Assembly: GCA_028456385.1 (NCBI GenBank)
Contig: JALNQF010000135.1
Location: forward strand, 57,006-121,005
Origin: Ophiosphaerella korrae
Lineage: Eukaryota > Ascomycota > Dothideomycetes > Pleosporales > Phaeosphaeriaceae
Length of the DNA: 64,000 bases
Direction of reading: 5' to 3'
Of the stretch, positions 58,301 through 64,000 are shown one piece after another. Both the position numbers and the translations under genes were made by a program. The notes under the pieces are model-generated. The model searched no databases. It was not told where the DNA came from and saw nothing but the letters and a program-made list of their open reading frames with translations. The first letter of the stretch is position 1. Every line of letters starts with the position of its first letter.

Positions 58301-59209
58301 GTGAATATGCATTGAGGTGCGACATGAATTGTTGGATTGAGGACAGAGTTTGCAGATGATGTTGTACAGACCCGTTTTGGTGTCTTGAGACACGGATGTT
58401 GCTGGACATCATGCTCGCCCAGAGGCCAGATCAAGGTCTGATCAGTAATGCCATGAAATCTGCACAACATTCCAGCTGCAGCAATGCGGCTGTACTGTTA
58501 TTATCTCGAGTCTGAGCTGATGAAGCAGCACTTGTTAGCCGTCTCTGCGAAACTGCATGAAGAGGCGTCGGTTGCAGACACTCGAAGAATGACGCAGCAT
58601 CATAATGAGAATCATTGCTTCTTCTGTCCCACTTTCTCCGCATTTCGTTTATCCTTACCTATTTATGGGTGGCGAGGACGAGCTTTAGCGTGAAGATGAA
58701 AGCGGAACAGCTCGCAGGTTGAGCAGCATCACTTGCCCCTGCATAGCTAGTGCATCTTTAAGCTAGCATGGATGGATCGCCTATAGCGGATGCCAAATAG
58801 AGGCTTGGCTGAGTGCCAACAAGCGTGGATAGAGAAGGCCCCACAGCGAACGGTGCAATGAAACAAGTCAGCACACATCTTCATGTCTTGCGGCTGAGGA
58901 CTCGGGCGAACAGAGGGTGGGGTCAAGAATAAGTTTGCGTCCGACCCCGGGAGATAAGTGGGCATGAATTGGGTGGGCAATCGATAGGCTGGTCGGAATA
59001 GCACCGAGGCTCTAAGACTTGAGCCATGTTTACAGTAGGTATGGCGCATGCTTCTGAATGAACGATGTGCATGGACGAATGAGAGACACGAGGGATGGCG
59101 AAGGTTGATTAGCCGCCGTCAGGCCCTTGATTTGCAGGAAGCATGCAGGTGGCTGCGGCAGGAAGCCAAGCCCAACGGATGTGAGAGATGGTGTAGAAAG
59201 GGCTAGAGT

Positions 59210-59237
59210 GCAGAGTGCAGAGCGCAGAGCGCAGAGG
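59210..59237. repeat. Short tandem repeat, GCAGAGY heptamers
   Basis: Four successive near-identical heptamers (GCAGAGT, GCAGAGC, GCAGAGC, GCAGAGG). Simple repeat in non-coding DNA upstream of the 60393 gene. Confidence 0.7.
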
Positions 59238-60392
59238 CTAGCTAGAGTCCAGACGCGCAAAGTCGGCTGCAGGCGATTAGCAGAGCAGTGGCTGCGCGAT
59301 AAGCTCTGGGGCGATAGTAGATAGACAGCCAGTGGATATTGGCAGAGTGTGCCTCCTGGTAAATTGGCAGCAGCCTCGTGATGGGGTGGGAAGGATGCTC
59401 AGGAACAGCCGCATGCGTAAATTGCACACATATCGGGTCGCTAGTAGTCGGCTGGTAGACCCACCGACAGCTGTAGATAACAGCAAATATCTACTCAGCA
59501 GGCAGCAAACAGAGTGCAGCGTCGTGTTTCGTCGCGGTGCAGCGAGCGATCCAAGTGCATCGCCAGCAGCATGCATCCTGGCGCCGGAGAGATGGGCGAT
59601 GGGCAATGGGGGATGGACGATGGAGATGGGAGGCGTGCTGGCGGCTTGCAGGGCGTGGGCTTGGGGGCTTGCAGGGGGGCCAACGCTGACTGCGACTGCC
59701 CTGTCCTGCCAGATGGAGACGGGCCGTGCGCGCAGGCCAGCTAGCGTTGCATGGCTCATTGCAAAAGCGTCCGCTCCTCAAGTCCTCTTTCGCTCCTCCC
59801 GCCTATCGTCACCAATTCACTCTCTCCACCCTTTCTCCTCCCCACCTCTCCTCTCTCCGACTCTTTCACCACCGCCCTGGAGCCCATCGTCGTACTCACC
59901 ACCACCGAGTCGGCGTGCGGCACCTGTCCGCTCCTTTACCCCCCGTCATTCCTTTTCCTTTGGGTGTACTGGCTTCACTCCATCCTCGTCCTGGATTCGC
60001 ATATTCACAACTACGCCCTGGCTACTACTATACATCGACTACTATACATCGACCCGGCACAGTACCGCCCTGCTGCCGTTTATTGCCTATTGCCCATTGC
60101 CCACTCGCAAACTCTCCGGCCGCCTGCGCATCTTGTACACCCTCACAGCACCCCAGCACCCAGCCTGCAATCTGCGTGCTGACACTGTCTCGCGCCGCAG
60201 CCAACGCGCCGGTCAGCACCTTGTGCCTCGAGAGCGCTTGTTTCGTCTTACTTCCGCTGTGCTCGCATCCGTAGCACCTCGACCCCGTCTGTCCAACCAA
60301 CCACTGCCCTCCTGTTGGTTGTGCCTTCCCTAATCCCATCAAGCCTGTCTGCCGCGCACTGTAGCGTCCACAAGGGCTGTTAATTCCTCACC

Positions 60393-63101
60393 ATGGCTCA
60401 AATTGCCCTGCCACGGCACCAGGCCATACAGTCACAGTCGGCCAGCATGGGCTCACCGCTTTACCAGCGTCGACAACCCTCCAATGCCGGTCCCATCGAG
60501 CTGCTTCCCAACCCAGAGTTTTCCTTTCCCATGCGAGGCCCAGACACGTCTTCCTCCGAGCCCACGCCCACAAACTCACGCCCAATGTCTCTGCAGGCCT
60601 ATCCCACAGGCCGCCGGGGCTCCATGCCTCACCAGCGACAGAAGTCTATCAGTGCCCTGCCGGCCTTCTCCTTCAACCCTGCAGGCGCGCCACCGCCAAC
60701 CACGGGCACATCACCACCGCACTCGCCGTCTACATTGACCCCAACGCCATCAAAGCCTATTTCGATCCACAGGAGGGGAGGTAGCGAGTTCATCGGTGGC
60801 GACGCCCGCCCGGGCGCTTCCGCCATGTCCGTTATGAGCAGTAGCCCTACCAAAGGAGACGGCATGTTGCCTCCACCGAGCACTGCGTTTCGTCCGGGCC
60901 CACAGGCTGGACGACGCGGCCATGCTCATCGCCGTTCCGGTGCCATCTCCTCCCATGACCTGACATCGATTATGAACCCACCTCCTGCCCCCCGTGTAGG
61001 AAGTGCACCCTCCACACCGTCCGAAGGCAACGAATTTGTGTTCGGCCATTCTGTCAACAGATCAATATCACAGCCGTCACTTCGCGACACCAGTTGTGGA
61101 GATGACTTGGCTCAACGCCCGCCATCCAGGGCTCGCGTCGGCTTCGCCGATAGGGTAGAGTACATCCGGCCACTCTCGACTATATCCTCAGAAACAGAAA
61201 CCTCATTATCCACATTCCGTGGTCACTCAGCAGCTAATAGCCTCTCGTCAATTGTTGGTGGTAATAGCTCCAGCCCGCAGCCTGCACGAGCGGGCCGTCC
61301 AACATTAAGCACAGTTGAGGACGAAGGACGGCCGAGCACTGCCGGAGCTGTCTTGGACAAGTTTCTGAGCAGTCCTCTCAGTGGTGAGCCTGCTGATCGT
61401 AAGCGACCTATGTCCGCGATATCGCCAACGTCACCAACTGCTGGTACTAACTCGACCCGCGTTCCTACCAAGCGACGCGGTTTCTTCCGGCTCGAGTCCA
61501 AACGCAGCGACAACTTGGTTCATACACTTTCTGCAAGCCGATCCGATCCGTCTCTTTCGCATTCCCTCGAGTTTCCCCTATCCCCACTGGCGGTTGACGA
61601 CGACGAATCTGTAGAGTCTGTGGAAAAGCCCAAATCTTCTACACGTAAAGCCAACCGCAAGCCCCGCAAAGTCAAATCCTGGGCAAATTCTATCATCCCG
61701 AGGAAGGGCAAGCACAGCAAGAAATCCAAAGGAAAATCTTTAGCGCTTCCCCAAGCAGATTCCAATCTTGACCAGGATGACACCGATGCGTCAGATGACA
61801 TAGATTTCGAGCCGAACTTTGACGAGGATACCACAGTAACTATTGTTTCACCGACAGAGTCTTCAGTGCCCCAACCAAAGATTGACACAGACTTTTCGTC
61901 GTGGCAGCCAAGGCCATTGAAGCGTGTTGATTCTGACGTTATGAGCCCGATAATTGATCTCGATGCTGCACTTGGCCCGTTTAACACCCCAAATGGACTC
62001 AGTCCACGATCACAACAACGCGGATTTTCGGCGCACAGGCGAGCGATGCACAGTGCAAATGGACCAGCGGCAAACCACCGCAGAACTGAGAGTGCCCCTG
62101 AACTTGTGCCGTTCGAATCCAGACCTTCAGCAGTTGCTTCTGCTTCACCGATGGCAGATGTATTTGAGGAAGAGGAACCTGAAGAAGAGGCCGTTGTTCC
62201 AAGGAAGGGCTCACAGCCAGTATCAGTTTCTGAAGAACCGGAAGAGGTTGAAGAACCTAAGATTCAAATTGTGGAAGCTGATGTCAAGCACGAAGGTGCC
62301 ACTATCAACTGGAATTTCAACGACGGCCTTGGTATTGACAGGACCGAAAAAGCTTGCGACGTGGACCACGAAGAGCCTTTGTCTCCTCGTGGAGTTGGTC
62401 ATTCTATGCTAATTGAGAATACCTCTCAATCACCGCGGGACGATGCAACGGTGGAGGTCGTCGAAGACTTTGAGGAGCCCCGCACTTCGTCTTTGACTCA
62501 TTCTTCCGATTCCACCGTTACTCCACAGCCGTCGATTAGCGAGTGGAAAGAACATCAGCCTATCATGAACATGGCACTTCCATTGCCTCAACAGAGCCTG
62601 AAGACACCTGATACCGTCGCATCATCTTTCCCGTCGCCTGATTACCGATCTAGCCAAGTTTCCTTAGACACTCCTCGAGTCGGTACCGCGGCGTCGTCAG
62701 TAACAGATTATCCAATTATGCCGTCGCCACGATTTGGCGAACCCGGACCGGAACTTCGCATTTCGGTGGACGACGTACCATCCCTGACCTCTTCAAGGTC
62801 GACCATGACCAGCGCTATGCAAAATGTGTATCAACTACCCAGTCCTCGCCGACCAGGCGATCGCTCTGCATCTCTCTGCTCTGACCCCAGCGAGCTTGAA
62901 ATTCGCCGCCGGAAGCGTTCAAGCATTGCGAGCTTGTCTCGCTTGATGAATAGTAGCTCCTTTGGCGAGAAGAGCAAGTTATCTATCGAACAACGTCCCC
63001 AATCCGAGTATTTGGAGCAACCCAAGGACAAGAAAAAGAACAATAGGCTGAGCAAGCTGATGTTCTGGAAGACCAAGGACTCTTCCTCATCTCGCGATTA
63101 A
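60393..63101 (+). CDS. Large disordered Ser/Pro-rich protein
   Basis: Single exon, 902 aa, from ATG 60393 in good context (CTCACCATGGC). Almost the whole protein is Ser, Pro, Thr and Arg rich and probably disordered. Conserved-looking islands are GRRGHAHRRSGAISSHDLTS near residue 172, RVGFADRVEYIRPLSTISSE near 250, TKRRGFFRLESKRSDNLVHT near 358, a basic patch RKANRKPRKVKSWANSIIPR near 425, and a C-terminal NRLSKLMFWKTKDSSS. The WANSIIPRKGKHSKKSKGKS patch could serve as nuclear localisation or lipid-binding sequence. I recall ascomycete proteins of this sort annotated 'cell wall proline rich protein', a label based on composition; there is no signal peptide here, so a wall location is doubtful. 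Many SP and TP sites suggest phosphorylation. Confidence 0.8.
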   Translation: MAQIALPRHQAIQSQSASMGSPLYQRRQPSNAGPIELLPNPEFSFPMRGPDTSSSEPTPTNSRPMSLQAYPTGRRGSMPHQRQKSISALPAFSFNPAGAPPPTTGTSPPHSPSTLTPTPSKPISIHRRGGSEFIGGDARPGASAMSVMSSSPTKGDGMLPPPSTAFRPGPQAGRRGHAHRRSGAISSHDLTSIMNPPPAPRVGSAPSTPSEGNEFVFGHSVNRSISQPSLRDTSCGDDLAQRPPSRARVGFADRVEYIRPLSTISSETETSLSTFRGHSAANSLSSIVGGNSSSPQPARAGRPTLSTVEDEGRPSTAGAVLDKFLSSPLSGEPADRKRPMSAISPTSPTAGTNSTRVPTKRRGFFRLESKRSDNLVHTLSASRSDPSLSHSLEFPLSPLAVDDDESVESVEKPKSSTRKANRKPRKVKSWANSIIPRKGKHSKKSKGKSLALPQADSNLDQDDTDASDDIDFEPNFDEDTTVTIVSPTESSVPQPKIDTDFSSWQPRPLKRVDSDVMSPIIDLDAALGPFNTPNGLSPRSQQRGFSAHRRAMHSANGPAANHRRTESAPELVPFESRPSAVASASPMADVFEEEEPEEEAVVPRKGSQPVSVSEEPEEVEEPKIQIVEADVKHEGATINWNFNDGLGIDRTEKACDVDHEEPLSPRGVGHSMLIENTSQSPRDDATVEVVEDFEEPRTSSLTHSSDSTVTPQPSISEWKEHQPIMNMALPLPQQSLKTPDTVASSFPSPDYRSSQVSLDTPRVGTAASSVTDYPIMPSPRFGEPGPELRISVDDVPSLTSSRSTMTSAMQNVYQLPSPRRPGDRSASLCSDPSELEIRRRKRSSIASLSRLMNSSSFGEKSKLSIEQRPQSEYLEQPKDKKKNNRLSKLMFWKTKDSSSSRD

Positions 63102-63683
63102 CTGCATCGACTCTACATAAATCAGATCCCCACATACGCTTACGTACACTAATACGACCAACAACAGTTACCCACTAGTAACTGCATGTTGATGCATGAC
63201 ATTATGGTCTACCGACCTTCACACACCTGGCATGACGCGGAGTTCACAAGCGAGGTTATGAATATTTAATGGCGCACCACCTGCAATGCATATTTTGGAA
63301 CGCGAACCGGACACTCTCATTAACTTTGCTATTTTCCTTTCATCGCCTCGGGCACTGGGAGGATGGGTCTCTACGAGTGTTCAACATGCTTTGCATCCTG
63401 TATGATGCAAGTAGAATAACATCTGGGTTACTTTGACTGGTTGCCTTTTGCGTCGCCATACACGCCACCCAATCTCTATTTCATTTCTCATTATATCTAT
63501 TCACGACACACTACCTGGCTATTTGCGTTCGCACTACTTCCATGTGGTGGTCGCTGTACGACAACTCTTCTCTTCTCTACTCTCTCTCTAAGGTGGCGTA
63601 TCTACTGCCCCTGCCGTTGAGGGCGCACATATGCATGGTTCTAGCTATCTGGGAAAGCCAGCCAATCTTTTTTTTTTGGTGAT
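63102..63683. other. Intergenic region, 3' flank of the Ser/Pro-rich gene
   Basis: About 580 bp with no recognised coding sequence. It holds the 3' end of the 60393 gene; a T9-T10 run lies at about 63669-63677. Confidence 0.4.
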
Positions 63684-63914
63684 CTAATCGAGGAGTCCTG
63701 TGCATAGATAGTCGGTCGAGCTTATAGTAGCTGCAATCTTGCAACAATAAAAATCTTCATCAGCAACACGGTCTTGCATTTCACTTTCCCTTATCATCTG
63801 TTGACATTCCCAATACGACCTCACCAGCGACCTCAACCTCGCCCGCACCCCATCTAAATCCACCAACGACCTCGCTGCTAATCTTGGATCAATCGACTCC
63901 TCGTCGCCACCAAT
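63684..63914 (-). CDS. Possible 3' exon of a minus-strand gene running off the window
   Basis: The minus strand is open from 63914 down to a TAG at 63684. It reads ESIDPRLAARSLVDLDGVRA, RLRSLVRSYWECQQMIRESE, then MQDRVADEDFYCCKIAAT. The charged, helix-like first part resembles real coding sequence; the end (SSTDYLCTGLLD) could be read-through of an intron. A stop precedes the open stretch, so an exon start near an acceptor (GATTAG, about 63875) would be needed. The rest of the gene would lie past the C run. No family recognised. Confidence 0.25.
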   Translation of the reverse strand: MGGDEESIDPRLAARSLVDLDGVRARLRSLVRSYWECQQMIRESEMQDRVADEDFYCCKIAATISSTDYLCTGLLD

Positions 63915-63927
63915 TTATCCCATCACC

Positions 63928-63928
<1 letters not shown>

Positions 63929-64000
<72 letters not shown>
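63929..64000. repeat. Run of 72 C residues at the window end
   Basis: Every base from 63929 to 64000 is C, after CATCACCA. It is not a fungal telomere repeat (CCCTAA). A homopolymer of this length is most likely a polymerase or assembly artefact at a contig edge or gap. Confidence 0.9.

Larger units (their letters stand above)
51333..60392. other. Nine-kilobase gene-poor region
   Basis: No convincing coding exon was found on either strand. Notable contents: a T15G15 homopolymer junction at 52280-52309, a TATAACAC/GTGTTATA inverted repeat at 53769-53799, an AT-rich stop-laden stretch at about 53.77-54.56 kb that may be a RIP-mutated repeat, and short tandem repeats at 59210-59237 (GCAGAGY units) and about 59586-59640 (GATGG-like units). 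A C/T-rich leader at about 59.76-60.0 kb is probably the promoter and 5' UTR of the next gene. Confidence 0.45.

Noticed and set aside
59277..60342. Several overlapping open frames up to 333 codons on both strands
   Set aside because: Ser/Pro/Leu-rich frames in a C/T-rich leader directly before the 60393 gene; they overlap each other on opposite strands and show no family traits.
63929..64000. Possible telomere at the window end
   Set aside because: The repeat is pure C, not CCCTAA, and nearby sequence shows no subtelomeric repeats.
1..64000. CRISPR array, bacterial operon, riboswitch or secondary metabolite cluster
   Set aside because: No regularly spaced repeats, no bacterial gene layout, and no polyketide, peptide-synthetase or terpene core enzyme was seen anywhere in the window.

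Overview
The window reads as nuclear DNA of a filamentous ascomycete. Genes are spaced out and carry short spliceosomal introns of about 48 to 160 bp with GTNNGT-like donors. It holds typical fungal families (a HET-domain protein, a C2H2 plus fungal-specific transcription factor, an MFS sugar porter) and a transposon decayed by C-to-T changes that look like repeat-induced point mutation (RIP). The overall flavour suggests a dothideomycete, possibly Pleosporales; that is recall and inference, not a measured assignment.

Layout. 1-6.7 kb: 3' part of an HDHD5/CECR5-like HAD protein, a Pcc1 (KEOPS) homologue, a small probably mitochondrial protein and a sugar transporter. 6.7-16.1 kb: a long stretch without recognisable genes, an unknown disordered protein, then ARP2 and ribosomal protein uL18 (RPL5) facing away from each other. 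16.9-23.9 kb: an Mhp1-like leucine-rich-repeat protein, a tubby-like-fold candidate and an ACAD10-like HAD hydrolase. 24.4-28.9 kb: a HET-domain gene with an in-frame stop in its N-terminal part, a hemerythrin-like protein and dynactin p25. 29.4-31.6 kb: a decayed pogo/Fot1-like element carrying a nested, almost perfect hairpin MITE with a TA target duplication. 33.7-37.3 kb: an AmdX-like transcription factor with a 5.4 kb gene-free upstream region. 42.7-51.3 kb: a large unknown protein, two small hypothetical proteins, glutamate-cysteine ligase regulatory subunit, AP-1 sigma and Maf1. 51.3-60.4 kb: 9 kb without a convincing gene. 60.4-63.1 kb: a large disordered Ser/Pro-rich protein. The window ends in 72 consecutive C residues, most likely an assembly artefact.

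The genes are mostly unrelated housekeeping functions (tRNA modification, actin branching, translation, membrane traffic, Pol III control, glutathione synthesis) and form no pathway cluster. I found no clear new multi-gene system. The strongest unusual signals are the nested MITE in the transposase relic, the interrupted HET gene, and the large unknown protein at 42.7-45.0 kb. Exon boundaries were worked out by hand from reading frames and splice motifs and are unsupported by transcripts.
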